64,000 bases of DNA from Candidatus Promineifilum breve (GCF_900066015.1 NZ_LN890655.1:2210726-2274725); one strand, 5' to 3'; counted from the first letter of the stretch, positions 29,172-39,139 are shown. Notes: a model not told the origin generated them from the sequence alone. Made by a program: numbers and translations.

Positions 29172-30113
29172 TTATTCGTTAAACAACTCGCCCACGCTGC
29201 GCCCCTCGTGGGAGCGCATGATGACCTCGCCCAGCAGTTCGGCCACGGTCAGGACGGTCATATTGGGCAGGCGGTGGTCGGGATCGAGCGGCAGGGTGTC
29301 GGTGGTGACGATCTCCTTGATGTCCAGCCCGGCCAGCCGTTCCAGCGCCGGCGGCGAGAGCACGGCGTGGGTGAAGGCCAGATACACGTCGCGCGCGCCG
29401 TTGGCCCGCACGACCTCGACCGCCTGCTGCACCGACCCGGCCGTGTCCACCAGGTCATCGACGATCAGCACGTCCTTGCCGGCCACGCTGCCGATGAGGG
29501 TCAACGCCTCGCGGCCGACCTCATTGCCCACCCGCCGCTTCTCGACGAAGGCCAAGGAAAAGCCCAGCGCGGCGGCGTAATTCCGGCCGCCCTTGGCATA
29601 CCCCAGGTCGGTGGTCACCACGGTGGCGTCCAGATTCTTGCGCCGGACGTAGTTGCAGATGATGTGGAACGCGGTCAGCGAGTCGCCGGGAATCTTGTAG
29701 AAGCCCTGAATCTGCCCGGCGTGGAGGTCGATGGTGATCCAGCGGTCGGCCCCGGCCACCTCGATCATGTCGGCCAGCAGGCGGGCGGTGATGGGCACGC
29801 GCGGCTGGTCTTTCTTGTCGCTCTGCGAGTAGGACATGTAGGGGATGACCACCGTCACCCGCCCGGCCGAGTCGCGCTTGAAGCAGTCGATGGCGATGAG
29901 CATCTCCATGATGTTGTCGTGAACCGGCCGGTTGTGGGTCTGAATGAGATACACGTCCTGGCCGCGCACGCTGCTGTTGAGGCGGATGAAGATATTCTCG
30001 TTGGGAAAGGTGATAATCTCCCAGCGGCTGAGGCGAATGCCGATGTAATCGGCCACGCGCTGGGCCAGTTCCGGACAGGCCGACCCGGCATAGAGCTTGA
30101 TGTTACCGTACAT
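29172..30113 (-). CDS. prs: Ribose-phosphate pyrophosphokinase
   Basis: 313 residues from ATG 30113, matching the usual size; the longer upstream reading overlaps the meaB stop. FPNENIFIRLNSSVRGQDVY and IPYMSYSQSDKKDQPR hold the ATP-binding residues, ITIDLHAGQIQGFY the flexible region, VTTDLGYAKGGRNYA and VLIVDDLVDTAGSVQQA the PRPP-binding loop. It makes PRPP for purine, pyrimidine, histidine and NAD synthesis in the cytoplasm. It lies 20 bp after meaB on the same strand, probably co-transcribed. Its last codons have been duplicated beyond the hairpin downstream. Confidence 0.95.
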   Translation of the reverse strand: MYGNIKLYAGSACPELAQRVADYIGIRLSRWEIITFPNENIFIRLNSSVRGQDVYLIQTHNRPVHDNIMEMLIAIDCFKRDSAGRVTVVIPYMSYSQSDKKDQPRVPITARLLADMIEVAGADRWITIDLHAGQIQGFYKIPGDSLTAFHIICNYVRRKNLDATVVTTDLGYAKGGRNYAAALGFSLAFVEKRRVGNEVGREALTLIGSVAGKDVLIVDDLVDTAGSVQQAVEVVRANGARDVYLAFTHAVLSPPALERLAGLDIKEIVTTDTLPLDPDHRLPNMTVLTVAELLGEVIMRSHEGRSVGELFNE

Positions 30114-30132
30114 GAACGCTCCCGGATTACTC

Positions 30133-31182
30133 CTAGGCTGATGATGGGCTGCCTTGCGCCGCCGTAAACAGGCGGTCGGCGGCCGAATAGGGGTCCAATT
30201 GGCGGGCCACGACGGCCTCGAGCAGCGCGGCGCGCTCAACGGACGGCACGCGAGCCGTTAGCGCGTCAAGCAGCCGGTCGCGTAGCAGATGATCGATCTC
30301 GGCCCGGCTGCGCGCCCGTTCGCGCGCCGCCCAGCCGCCGCCGGCCCGCAAGTGATCGCGGTGGCGGTCGATGGTCGCCAACAGTTCGGCCACGCCCGCG
30401 CCGGAAGTGGCCGTGGTCTGCAAGACGGGCACCGCCCAGCCCGTGGGCGGAGCGGCCGTCTCATGGCCGTCGGGCGCGGCGCTTGCGGGCGCATGATGGC
30501 CGTCGTCTTGGGGCGGGACATCGGGCAGGGCCAGATGGAGCATCATCTCCAGCGATTTGACCGTCCGCCCCGCGCCGGGCTGGTCGGCCTTGTTGACCAC
30601 CAGGATGTCGGCGATCTCCAGGATGCCGGCCTTGATCGATTGCACGTCGTCGCCCATGCCCGGCGCTTCCAGCACGATGGTCGTGTGGGCGGCGGCGGCG
30701 ATATCGACCTCGGCCTGCCCGGCGCCGACGGTCTCGATCAGGATGACGCCATAGCCGGCGGCGTCGAGCACCTTGACCACGGCCGCCGTGCTGCGGGCTA
30801 GGCCGCCCAGACTGCCGCGCGAGGCCATCGAACGGACGAAGATGCCCGTGTCGCCCGCCAGATCGCGCATCCGCACCCGGTCGCCCAGCAGCGCGCCGCC
30901 GGTGAAGGGGCTGCTGGGGTCAACGGCGACGATGCCCACTCGCCGGCCGTCGCGCCGGATGGCTTTAGCCAGTTCGTTGACCAGGCTGCTCTTGCCGGAG
31001 CCGGGCGGGCCGGTGATGCCGACAACGTGGGCCTGGCCGGTGTGGGGGTAGAGCGCGCCGACCACAAGACGCGCGGCGACGGCGCTGCTCTCCACCTGGG
31101 TGATGAGTCGCGCGATGGCCCGCGCCTTTCCCTGCCGCGCGGCGGCAAGCTGATCTGCTGTAATGTTTTCCGCAAGCACCAC
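30133..31182 (-). CDS. meaB: MeaB/ArgK-type G protein chaperone
   Basis: 349 residues starting at GTG 31182. HVVGITGPPGSGKSSLVNEL is the P-loop; VAVDPSSPFTGGALLGDRVR is MeaB-specific switch region; DVLIIE is present as VILIETVGAGQAEVDIA; VVNKADQPGAGR is the G4 specificity motif. MeaB loads and protects adenosylcobalamin in methylmalonyl-CoA mutase, the enzyme that takes propionyl units to succinyl-CoA. No mutase gene lies here. A proline/alanine-rich insertion near residue 230 looks recent. TATAAT lies 5 nt before the GTG. Confidence 0.93.
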   Translation of the reverse strand: MVLAENITADQLAAARQGKARAIARLITQVESSAVAARLVVGALYPHTGQAHVVGITGPPGSGKSSLVNELAKAIRRDGRRVGIVAVDPSSPFTGGALLGDRVRMRDLAGDTGIFVRSMASRGSLGGLARSTAAVVKVLDAAGYGVILIETVGAGQAEVDIAAAAHTTIVLEAPGMGDDVQSIKAGILEIADILVVNKADQPGAGRTVKSLEMMLHLALPDVPPQDDGHHAPASAAPDGHETAAPPTGWAVPVLQTTATSGAGVAELLATIDRHRDHLRAGGGWAARERARSRAEIDHLLRDRLLDALTARVPSVERAALLEAVVARQLDPYSAADRLFTAAQGSPSSA

Positions 31183-31187
31183 GGATT

Positions 31188-31193
31188 ATTATA
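31188..31193 (-). promoter_or_regulatory. -10 element 5 nt before the meaB GTG
   Basis: Perfect TATAAT on the minus strand with only 5 nt to the start codon, which makes a leaderless mRNA likely. Confidence 0.5.
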
Positions 31194-31234
31194 ACGATGG
31201 GCCGCCCGTTTTACGAACGGTGGCACGGGTGAAA

Positions 31235-31366
31235 CAGGACGCGAAGAGTGACACAGAGGGCACAGAGGGCCACAGAGTTACACAGAGGGTTAAGAGAAAT
31301 CGTCTTCTCTCGGTGCGCTCTGTGACTCTCTGTGAACTCTGTGTCCGCTTTCGCCAGCAGGCCCTG
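31235..31366. mobile_element. CACAGAG-family MITE, diverged second copy
   Basis: Ends CAGGAC and GGCCCTG match the ends of the 20610 element (CAGGGC...GCCCTG), and inner arms share GACACAGAGG and CTCTGTGTCCGCTTT. The flanks show no exact target duplication, so this is probably the older of the two. Confidence 0.75.
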
Positions 31367-31493
31367 TCGGTTGTGAAAATTGTGATCATAATGGCCGCTG
31401 AGCCTTGTCGGCGCGGCGGGTTCGCCCTTATACTGAATAGGTGCGGGTTTGGCAGTACCGATAAACCCCCAGATAGGAATGACCGGTTCTGCC

Positions 31494-32936
31494 ATGAGAA
31501 AAACATCCTTCCCACGTCCCAATCCCAAAGTCGCTTTATTTTTGGTCGTCTGCGCCGCGCTGGTGGCGCTGGGGCTGCACGGCTCGCGGCGCAGCCAGGC
31601 CCAGACCGGCCCCGCGCCCCTGCCGGCCGGCGTGTCGGCCGCGGCCCGCGTCAGCGCCAGCTCGCTCAACCTGCGCACCGGCCCCCACGTCAGCTATACG
31701 GCCGTAGCCTACCTGATGGAAGGGGAGCAGGTGCAGCTGGTGGGGCGCAATCGCATCGGTTCCTGGGTGCAGATCGCCCTGTATAACGGCTATCGCGGCT
31801 GGGTCAACGCCAGCTACATCCGGCCGACAGTCGACATCGCCGCCCTGCCCATCGCCGACGTGGCCCTGTTGGGCATCACCGCCTTCGTCACCAATGACCC
31901 GGTGCCGGTCTACGCCGGGGCCGACCGTGGCTACGCGCTGGTGGGCCGGGCGCGGCCGGGCGAAGTGCTGGCCCTCAACGGCCGCAACGACGCGGCGACC
32001 TGGGTCCACGTCTATCTGCCCGACGGCCGGGCCGGTTGGGCCGCGGCCGATAGCTCCTTCCTGCCCTCGGCCTCGCTCAACGACCTGCCCATCCTGACGC
32101 CGTTCCTCGACGCGCCGCCGCCCGATCTGGCCCCGTTCTTCCTGGTCTACACCGGCCCCGGCTTCCTCTATGAGCCGGTCGATAGCGTGGACGAGGGGCA
32201 GACGCTGGCCATCCTGGGCCGCACCGACGATGCGCGCTGGGTGCTGGTGCGGCTGCCTTCCGGCCGCGAGGGGTGGATTGCGGCCGAGATCATCCACATC
32301 GACGCCGCGCTGACCAACGTGCCGGTCGTGACCGGCATCGCCCCGCCCCAGGTAGTTGGCTGGCAGAGCAGCGGCGGGCAGACCGGCGGCAGCGGGAAAC
32401 CGGCGGCCACGGCCACCGGGCCAAGCACGGGCGGCGGCAAGCAGCCGGTATCGCCCACGACCGCGGCCACGGAAGCGCCCGCGACAGCCACCGACGCCCC
32501 GCCTACGGCTACCACCATGCCGGCGACAGCCACAATCGCGGCCACCGCCACGGCCGAACCGACGACCGCGGCCACGACCGCGCCGACCAGAGCGGCCACG
32601 GCCACGCCACCAGCCAGCCCAACCGCCGCCCCCACGACCGTAGCCGCTTCGCCCACGCCCCGCGCCACGGCAACCGCCGCGGCCACGGATACACCGGGCA
32701 CCAGCGGCGACGCCACCCCGCCGGGCCTGGCTATCGTCTACGTCTACGCCACGCCCGACGACAACGCCGAGCCGATCCTGCGCGTCGTCCCCGGCCAGAG
32801 CGTGGTGCTCATCGGCCGCACCGCCGACGCGCTGTGGATCAAAATCTGGTTGCCGGGCGGCCAGGAAGGCTGGGTGCGCACCGAGGCGCTGCAACTGGAG
32901 ATCGACGTGACGGTCTTGCCGGTGGTAGAGCCTTAG
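31494..32936 (+). CDS. Exported protein with four SH3b domains
   Basis: 480 residues from ATG 31494 (MRKTSFPRPNP), giving a signal anchor KVALFLVVCAALVALGL. Three SH3b domains follow (SASSLNLRTGPHVSYTAVAY; DPVPVYAGADRGYALVGRA; VYTGPGFLYEPVDSVDEGQ), then a long Thr/Ala/Pro linker and a fourth SH3b domain (VYVYATPDDNAEPILRVVPG...WLPGGQEGWVR). Such SH3b chains bind cell-wall peptides or polysaccharide. An alternative ATG at 31479 is possible. Probably surface-displayed. TATACT lies about 60 bp upstream. Confidence 0.85.
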   Translation: MRKTSFPRPNPKVALFLVVCAALVALGLHGSRRSQAQTGPAPLPAGVSAAARVSASSLNLRTGPHVSYTAVAYLMEGEQVQLVGRNRIGSWVQIALYNGYRGWVNASYIRPTVDIAALPIADVALLGITAFVTNDPVPVYAGADRGYALVGRARPGEVLALNGRNDAATWVHVYLPDGRAGWAAADSSFLPSASLNDLPILTPFLDAPPPDLAPFFLVYTGPGFLYEPVDSVDEGQTLAILGRTDDARWVLVRLPSGREGWIAAEIIHIDAALTNVPVVTGIAPPQVVGWQSSGGQTGGSGKPAATATGPSTGGGKQPVSPTTAATEAPATATDAPPTATTMPATATIAATATAEPTTAATTAPTRAATATPPASPTAAPTTVAASPTPRATATAAATDTPGTSGDATPPGLAIVYVYATPDDNAEPILRVVPGQSVVLIGRTADALWIKIWLPGGQEGWVRTEALQLEIDVTVLPVVEP

Positions 32937-33081
32937 CCCACAATTGGCCGTGCCGGCAAAGCTCAGTCGTTTGCCGGCACGGCTATCGCGCTGATCCCCG
33001 AAGATCAAGAAAAGAATTTATCCCCTGAGTACTCCTTCTCCATCTTTCTTATTAGTAGTACGTAGTAGGGCCTGGGGAAAC

Positions 33082-33393
33082 GTGGATAACCGGCGGCGGG
33101 GCCTATATGTGGGGGGCAACCGGCGGTTCCAGCTACATAGTACCCTGATTTGCCGGGCTGTGTCCGGGCCGCCTGTGTACCGCCTGGGGGCGGTTTCCGG
33201 CAAACTCTGACGGCCCTTACCGGCGTATCTAGGCCGCTTTTCCCCCTTGACAAGTCTCACCCCCCACATATGGGAGCATCCATGTCGAATGAGGCCAGAT
33301 AAAGATTAATTCGCCCCGGACGGCCAAGCGGGATTGAGTCCAGATTTCCCCAATCCATACCCCTTTTCCACAGCTATCACCTACTTATCCACA
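33082..33393. other. Cluster of DnaA-box-like sequences
   Basis: TTATCCACA at 33385-33393 is a perfect consensus DnaA box; TTTTCCACA at 33364-33372 has one mismatch and TTATCCACG (minus strand, 33082-33090) has one mismatch. Three in ~310 bp is suggestive but not proof of an origin, and dnaA is not in the window. Confidence 0.35.
33105..33271. repeat. Nested inverted repeats, possible structured RNA or MITE
   Basis: Outer arms ATATGTGGGGGG (33105-33116) and CCCCCCACATAT (33260-33271) are perfectly complementary. Inside them, TTTGCCGG (33149-33156) pairs with CCGGCAAA (33197-33204), and ACCGCC-TGGG-GGCGGT (33179-33194) forms a tight hairpin. There is no reading frame. Confidence 0.55.
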
Positions 33394-33425
33394 GAAATAG
33401 AGCTTAAGAAGCGTCATGTAGGTGC

Positions 33426-33484
33426 GTAGGTGGAGCTTCCAGCTCCACGTTCCCCTAGTGGGCGGAACTGGAAGTTCCGCCTAC
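33426..33484. repeat. Hairpin element, GTAGGTGGAACTTCC family, copy 2
   Basis: Arms GTAGGTGGAGCTTCCAGCTCC and GGAACTGGAAGTTCCGCCTAC match the 7389 element. It ends 9 nt from the stop of the XRE regulator gene and could terminate it. Confidence 0.85.
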
Positions 33485-33493
33485 AGGCGTGGA

Positions 33494-35011
33494 TTAATCC
33501 GCTCTATTGTGATGTACTTTCAATTGGCTCAGGGCCATTTTGCGGGCCAGTTGCTCCCGCCGGGCGTTGAGAATGGTAGGCGGCGCGGCGCGGACGGCGC
33601 ACTGTTCGGGCCGCAGCGGGCAGCGCTCGCACGTCTCGTGGATGATGGTGCGCGGGATGTCGGGGTCGTCGAGGAACTGGATCGTCTTGCGCAGTTCGGC
33701 ATCGACGCGGAAGCCGACGATGACGCTGCTGGAGACGTTGGGCGATAGCACCATCCGCCGGCCGAAGCCGAGACACAGAAACTTTTCCTGCGTCTCCAGG
33801 AACTCCGAGACCTGCGCCCCGACCGGCAGCGGGTCGTTGGCCGCGGCGCGCCCGGCCGGAGCCTCGTCGGCCAGCAGCCGGATGGACAGCCAGCGCCGGC
33901 AGTGGTGCTCCGACAGGCCGATGCCGCTGGGCACGAGCAACTGGTTCATGTTCAGATGGCGCACCAGTTGGTAGTCGTCGCTGCCGGCGGTGTGGTGGAA
34001 GCGCAGAAAGTGGAGCTTGAAGCCGAAGAACTGGGGGATCAGTTCGCTGAAGCGATAGAGCAGCATCTCCGGCGTCACGTCATAGGTGGTCAGCATGGCC
34101 GAAAAGGGGGTCGGGTCCCAGGTGGGCAGGCCGAAGAAATCTTCCAGATCGGCCAGCAGACGGCCGCGCGGCATGAGCACCGCCCCGGCGAAGTAGGCGG
34201 CGCGGGCATCGTTGAGCAACTGCTGGAAGGAATCCACGTCGTCGGCCGTGGACGTGAACGAGCGCTCCTTGAGGCCCAGATAGCGATAGCCGATCTCGCG
34301 GGCCAGGATGTAGCGCACCTGCCGGGCATAAAGGCGGTCATTGATGAACAGTTGCGGCCGGCGGCCGGGCAACAGCAGCGAGCGGTAATGGCGCAGCTCG
34401 GCCGTGGCGGCGATGGCCGTGTCGTCGATAGCATAATCGTACTCGTCGCGCAGGATGGTTTGCAGCGTGGACAACGGGATTTGGGTGTCGGCGTTCAACT
34501 CATAGCGCGTGGCAAACTCGGCCAGGAAGGTCTCGGCCGCGTCTTCCAGATCGGGGAAGTAGTTCTCGTGAATCTCCTGATAGGAGCGCAAGGCGGCGCG
34601 CAGGAACTCCTCTTCCTTCAAATCATAGTGGCGGGCGATCTCGACGATGGCGTGGAGCAGCGCCCCGGCCCGGTCCGGCTCGCGCGTCACCAGCCCCAGC
34701 ACGTCGGCCGGTTCCAGGCCAAACTCCTCAAACGGGAAGCGGCGCACGGTGGACGACGACAGCGTACTCTCCAGGTAGCGCCAGGAGGGGGCCATCTTGA
34801 TCGACACCAGGTCATCATACTGCTTGCCCAGCGCCCCGGCCATCTTGACGATCTTATCGGCGCGCGGGTATTTGCGCCCCTTCTCGATTTCGGTCAGATA
34901 GGAGGGCGAAAGCTCGCTATGCCGGGCCAGGTCGGAGAGGGTCAGACCCGCCTCCAGCCGCGCCTGACGGACTTTCATGCCGAAGATGATGTTGATCAGA
35001 TCGAGGCTCAT
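33494..35011 (-). CDS. RamB/ScfR-type XRE transcriptional regulator of the glyoxylate shunt
   Basis: 505 residues. VRQARLEAGLTLSDLARHSELSPSYLTEIEKGR is an XRE helix-turn-helix (~12-55). A central IrrE-like region follows, but its zinc HExxH is replaced (LAREIGYRYLG), so it should not be a protease. The C-terminus ends with cysteine-rich CERCPLRPEQC and RKMALSQLKV. This three-part layout is that of RamB/ScfR regulators, which sense short-chain acyl-CoA and control aceA/aceB in actinobacteria. The gene is divergent from malate synthase, which strongly supports the same role. Palindromes in the shared gap are likely operators. Confidence 0.83.
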   Translation of the reverse strand: MSLDLINIIFGMKVRQARLEAGLTLSDLARHSELSPSYLTEIEKGRKYPRADKIVKMAGALGKQYDDLVSIKMAPSWRYLESTLSSSTVRRFPFEEFGLEPADVLGLVTREPDRAGALLHAIVEIARHYDLKEEEFLRAALRSYQEIHENYFPDLEDAAETFLAEFATRYELNADTQIPLSTLQTILRDEYDYAIDDTAIAATAELRHYRSLLLPGRRPQLFINDRLYARQVRYILAREIGYRYLGLKERSFTSTADDVDSFQQLLNDARAAYFAGAVLMPRGRLLADLEDFFGLPTWDPTPFSAMLTTYDVTPEMLLYRFSELIPQFFGFKLHFLRFHHTAGSDDYQLVRHLNMNQLLVPSGIGLSEHHCRRWLSIRLLADEAPAGRAAANDPLPVGAQVSEFLETQEKFLCLGFGRRMVLSPNVSSSVIVGFRVDAELRKTIQFLDDPDIPRTIIHETCERCPLRPEQCAVRAAPPTILNARREQLARKMALSQLKVHHNRAD

Positions 35012-35098
35012 GGGCGAACTCCGGCCGGTCGATGCCGAGGAACCGGCGTCACGGCAATGGGCTAGGCAGCCGCCGTCACGTCCGGTTCGGCAAAATCA

Positions 35099-35112
35099 GT
35101 GACATCTGTCAC
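35099..35112. promoter_or_regulatory. Inverted repeat GTGACA-TC-TGTCAC
   Basis: Six-bp perfect arms separated by 2 bp, about 90 bp upstream of the regulator's start codon. Could be an autoregulatory site; the sequence differs from the aceB-side palindromes. Confidence 0.4.
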
Positions 35113-35188
35113 TTTACAACCATTGACTCAATACGTTATAATGACGCAATGCGTTAGGTGGCTTACCTGCCAAATCTAACGTCTATTG

Positions 35189-35204
35189 TAGCGAATATTC
35201 GCTA
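35189..35204. promoter_or_regulatory. Operator candidate 1, palindrome TAGCGAATATTCGCTA
   Basis: Perfect 16-bp palindrome, 25 bp upstream of the aceB -35. The 14-bp core AGCGAATATTCGCT occurs again at 35272, 82 bp away (about eight helical turns). Confidence 0.7.
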
Positions 35205-35228
35205 GGAGCCAAACATCGCCGCGACTTG

Positions 35229-35258
35229 TTGACAAATCAGGTCTATCACCACTATACT
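35229..35258 (+). promoter_or_regulatory. aceB promoter (TTGACA-18-TATACT)
   Basis: TTGACA at 35229-35234 and TATACT at 35253-35258 with an 18-bp spacer form a near-consensus housekeeping promoter. It lies exactly between the two palindromes, with transcription expected near 35265. Confidence 0.7.
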
Positions 35259-35271
35259 TACCGAATCAGCC

Positions 35272-35285
35272 AGCGAATATTCGCT
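35272..35285. promoter_or_regulatory. Operator candidate 2, palindrome AGCGAATATTCGCT
   Basis: A perfect 14-bp palindrome just downstream of the predicted aceB transcription start. Binding here would block clearance of the promoter; together with the upstream copy a DNA loop is possible. Confidence 0.7.
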
Positions 35286-35326
35286 ATGAGTGAATGTTAT
35301 CAATCACCATTCAGGAGTTGAACACA

Positions 35327-36913
35327 ATGGCGCCGGACGGAATCGAGATCCGTGGCGAAATAACGCCCGAATTTGCCGAAATCCTTACGCCTGAGGCGTT
35401 GGCTTTTGTGGCCGGTCTACAGCGGGCCGGCAACAGCCGTCGCCTGGAGCTATTGCAGCGGCGCGCCGAGCGCCAGCAGGCCATCAACGACGGGGTCATG
35501 CCCGACTTTTTGCCCGAAACGGCCGACATCCGCGCTGCCGAGTGGACGGTGGCCCCCATTCCCCAAGACTTGCAGGATCGCCGGGTGGAGATCACCGGCC
35601 CGGTCGACCGCAAGATGGTCATTAACGCCCTCAACTCCGGGGCCAGCGTCTTCATGGCCGACTTCGAGGACGCCCACTCCCCCACCTGGGCGGCGACCAT
35701 CGAGGGGCAGATCAACGTGCGCGACGCCGCCAACCGGAGCATCACCTTCACCAGCCCGGAAGGCAAAGCGTACAAGCTCAATGAGCAGACGGCCGTGTTG
35801 CTCGTCCGGCCGCGCGGCTGGCATCTGGACGAGAAGCACGTCCTGGTCGACGGCGCGCAGATGTCGGGGTCGCTGTTCGACTTCGGCCTCTACTTCTTCC
35901 ACAACGCCCGCAATCTCATCGCCCGCGGCACCGGCCCCTACTTCTATTTGCCCAAGCTGGAGAGCCACCACGAGGCCCGCCTGTGGAACGACGTGTTCGT
36001 CATGGCCCAGGAGCAGTTGGGCTTGCCGGTGGGCACGATTCGGGCCACGGTGCTAATCGAGAATATCCTGGCGACGTTCGAGATGGACGAAATCCTCTGG
36101 GAACTGCGCGATCACTCGGCCGGGTTGAACTGTGGCCGCTGGGACTACATCTTCAGCGCCATCCGCAAATTCCAGAAGCACCCCGAATTTTACCTGCCCG
36201 ATCGGGCGCAGGTGACCATGACCACGCCCTTCATGCGTGCCTATTCGCAACTGGTCATCAAGACCTGCCACCGCCGCAACATCCACGCCATGGGCGGCAT
36301 GGCGGCCCAGATCCCGATCAAGAACGACCCGCAGGCCAACGAAGAAGCACTGGCCAAGGTGCGGGCCGACAAGGAGCGCGAGGCCAAGGACGGCCACGAC
36401 GGCACGTGGGTGGCCCATCCCGGTCTGGTGGGCATCGCCCGCGAGATGTTCGACAAATACATGCCCACGCCCAACCAGATTCACCGCAAGCGGGAGGACG
36501 TGCACGTGACGGCCGCCGAGCTGCTGGCGATTCCCACCGGCACGATTACCCCGGCCGGCTTGCGCACCAACGTCGACGTGGGCATCCGCTACATGGCCGC
36601 CTGGCTCAGCGGCAACGGCTGCGTGCCGATCTACAACCTGATGGAAGACGCGGCCACGGCCGAAATCTCGCGCTCGCAGATTTGGCAATGGTTGCACAAC
36701 GGCAACGCCAAACTGGACGACGGCCGGGCGATTACCGTCGATCTGTTCCGCAATATGACCGCCGACGTGCTGGCGACGCTGAAGGCCCAGGTGGGCGAGG
36801 CCGAATTCGCCGCCGGACACTATGAACTGGCCGCCCGCCTGTTCGACGAGATCAGCGTGGCCGAGCGGTTCACCGATTTTCTGACGTTGAAGGCGTATGA
36901 GTATCTGAATTGA
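35327..36913 (+). CDS. aceB: Malate synthase A
   Basis: 528 residues from ATG 35327, chosen because AGGAG lies 9 nt upstream; the earlier in-frame ATG at 35294 lacks one. [20 protein letters not shown] and [16 protein letters not shown] carry Mg/glyoxylate-binding residues, and [18 protein letters not shown] is the malate synthase A signature. It condenses glyoxylate with acetyl-CoA to malate. Divergent from the regulator and upstream of aceA. Residues look intact and length is standard. Confidence 0.95.
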   Translation: MAPDGIEIRGEITPEFAEILTPEALAFVAGLQRAGNSRRLELLQRRAERQQAINDGVMPDFLPETADIRAAEWTVAPIPQDLQDRRVEITGPVDRKMVINALNSGASVFMADFEDAHSPTWAATIEGQINVRDAANRSITFTSPEGKAYKLNEQTAVLLVRPRGWHLDEKHVLVDGAQMSGSLFDFGLYFFHNARNLIARGTGPYFYLPKLESHHEARLWNDVFVMAQEQLGLPVGTIRATVLIENILATFEMDEILWELRDHSAGLNCGRWDYIFSAIRKFQKHPEFYLPDRAQVTMTTPFMRAYSQLVIKTCHRRNIHAMGGMAAQIPIKNDPQANEEALAKVRADKEREAKDGHDGTWVAHPGLVGIAREMFDKYMPTPNQIHRKREDVHVTAAELLAIPTGTITPAGLRTNVDVGIRYMAAWLSGNGCVPIYNLMEDAATAEISRSQIWQWLHNGNAKLDDGRAITVDLFRNMTADVLATLKAQVGEAEFAAGHYELAARLFDEISVAERFTDFLTLKAYEYLN

Positions 36914-36915
36914 CC

Positions 36916-36984
36916 TTGTAGGGCGGGTTGGCAACCCGACTCTTGGACGCAATTAAGGCGGCGGGTTGCCAACCCGCCCTACAA
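36916..36984. repeat. Hairpin element with GTAGGGCGGGTTGGCAACC arms
   Basis: Perfect 23-bp inverted arms (36916-36938 and 36962-36984) between aceB and aceA, starting 2 nt after the aceB stop. A half copy is at 38402-38424. It may attenuate aceA relative to aceB. Confidence 0.87.
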
Positions 36985-37006
36985 TAATTGAAATGGAGGC
37001 AGTGGG

Positions 37007-38311
<1,305 letters not shown>

Positions 38312-38366
38312 TCGGGCCTGAGGCCACGAGCCGCCATCGGCGACTCCATTTCATTTCTCCTTCAGT

Positions 38367-38398
38367 GAAAGGGGGCGGCCGCCCGGTCGCCCTCTTTC
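38367..38398 (+). terminator. Likely terminator after aceA
   Basis: GAAAGGGGGCG (38367-38377) pairs with CGCCCTCTTTC (38388-38398). Strong stem without a U-run. Confidence 0.55.
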
Positions 38399-38401
38399 GC
38401 G

Positions 38402-38424
38402 TTGTAGGGCGGGTTGGCAACCCG
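38402..38424. repeat. Half copy of the GTAGGGCGGGTTGGCAACC element
   Basis: Identical to the left arm of 36916-36938; the right arm is missing. Possibly the remnant of a second insertion. Confidence 0.75.
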
Positions 38425-38460
38425 CCTCTTCGGTGCTAGGCTAGGATACCGTGCTATCTC

Positions 38461-38480
38461 TGAGATACTCGGTTTCTAAG
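38461..38480 (+). repeat. Direct repeat, left of the AT-rich cassette
   Basis: TGAGATACTCGGTTTCTAAG, 19 of 20 bases identical to 43399-43418 (TGAGAAACTCGGTTTCTAAG). The same core is also seen in the hairpin at 941-972, so it is a dispersed word. Confidence 0.7.
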
Positions 38481-38494
38481 ATCAACCGGAGGCC

Positions 38495-39139
38495 ATGATG
38501 ACCTGTTGCCCCCACTGCCAGGGCGCGGACCGATTCTTCAACCAGCGCATCGCCGCGGCCGACCTGCGTGACTACCGGCGCCACGGCCCCAGCGGCACGA
38601 CGAAGCGGCTGCTGGACGCGCTCCAGGCCGGCGGCGTGGCCGGGCTGACGCTGCTCGACATCGGCGGCGGCATCGGCGTCATCCAGCACGAATTGCGCGC
38701 CGCCGGGGTGAGCGCCATCACCGGCGTCGATGCCTCGCGGGCCTATCTGGCGCTGGCCCGGCAGGAGGCCGAAAAGCGGGGCTACGCCGACAACGTGCAC
38801 TACGTTCATGGCGATTTCGTGGCCCTGGCCGAGCGGATTGAGCCGGCCGACATCGTGACCCTGGATCGCGTTGTCTGTTGCTACCCCGACATGGCGGCAC
38901 TGATGACCAACGCCGCCGCCAGGACACAGCGTTTCCTGGGCCTGGTCTATCCGCGCGATGGCTGGTGGACGAAGCTGGGGGTGCGCATGCTCAACCTTTA
39001 CCCCCGCTTGCGGGGCGATGCCTTTCGGACGTTCGTCCATCCCACGGCGGCGGTGGAGGGGATCATTGCCGACCACAAGTTACGCAGGATCGTTCACCAT
39101 GAGGGGGCGCTATGGCAGGTGGCGGTGTTTGCGCGATGA
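38495..39139 (+). CDS. Class I SAM-dependent methyltransferase
   Basis: 214 residues. After an N-terminal CCPHCQG cysteine cluster, TLLDIGGGIGVIQHELRAAG is the SAM-binding motif I, ITGVDASRAYLALARQEAEK motif II, HGDFVALAERIEPADIVTLD motif IV and VVCCYPDMAALM a later strand. The fold is clear; the methyl acceptor is unknown (some relatives act on small molecules or tetrapyrroles). Its base composition is that of the host, unlike the AT-rich genes that follow on the other strand. It sits inside the pair of direct repeats, but probably predates the cassette. Confidence 0.8.
   Translation: MMTCCPHCQGADRFFNQRIAAADLRDYRRHGPSGTTKRLLDALQAGGVAGLTLLDIGGGIGVIQHELRAAGVSAITGVDASRAYLALARQEAEKRGYADNVHYVHGDFVALAERIEPADIVTLDRVVCCYPDMAALMTNAAARTQRFLGLVYPRDGWWTKLGVRMLNLYPRLRGDAFRTFVHPTAAVEGIIADHKLRRIVHHEGALWQVAVFAR

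Larger units (their letters stand above)
31183..31493. other. Intergenic region (311 bp) between meaB and the SH3b gene
   Basis: Divergent gap. Contains the leaderless-type -10 for meaB, the second CACAGAG MITE (31235-31366) and TATACT near 31429 for the SH3b gene. No reading frame of interest. Confidence 0.6.
32937..33493. other. Largest non-array gap (557 bp)
   Basis: Gap between the SH3b and XRE-regulator genes (convergent). It holds a nested inverted-repeat structure (33105-33271), three DnaA-box-like words (33082-33393) and a hairpin element (33426-33484). No convincing gene is present on either strand. Confidence 0.6.

Noticed and set aside
33005-33269. Two minus-strand frames of ~82 codons
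   Set aside because: No domain, no ribosome-binding site, and they coincide with the nested inverted repeats.
33082-33393. Calling the DnaA-box cluster an origin of replication
   Set aside because: Only three boxes, no dnaA nearby, and GC skew could not be calculated; left as a hypothesis.
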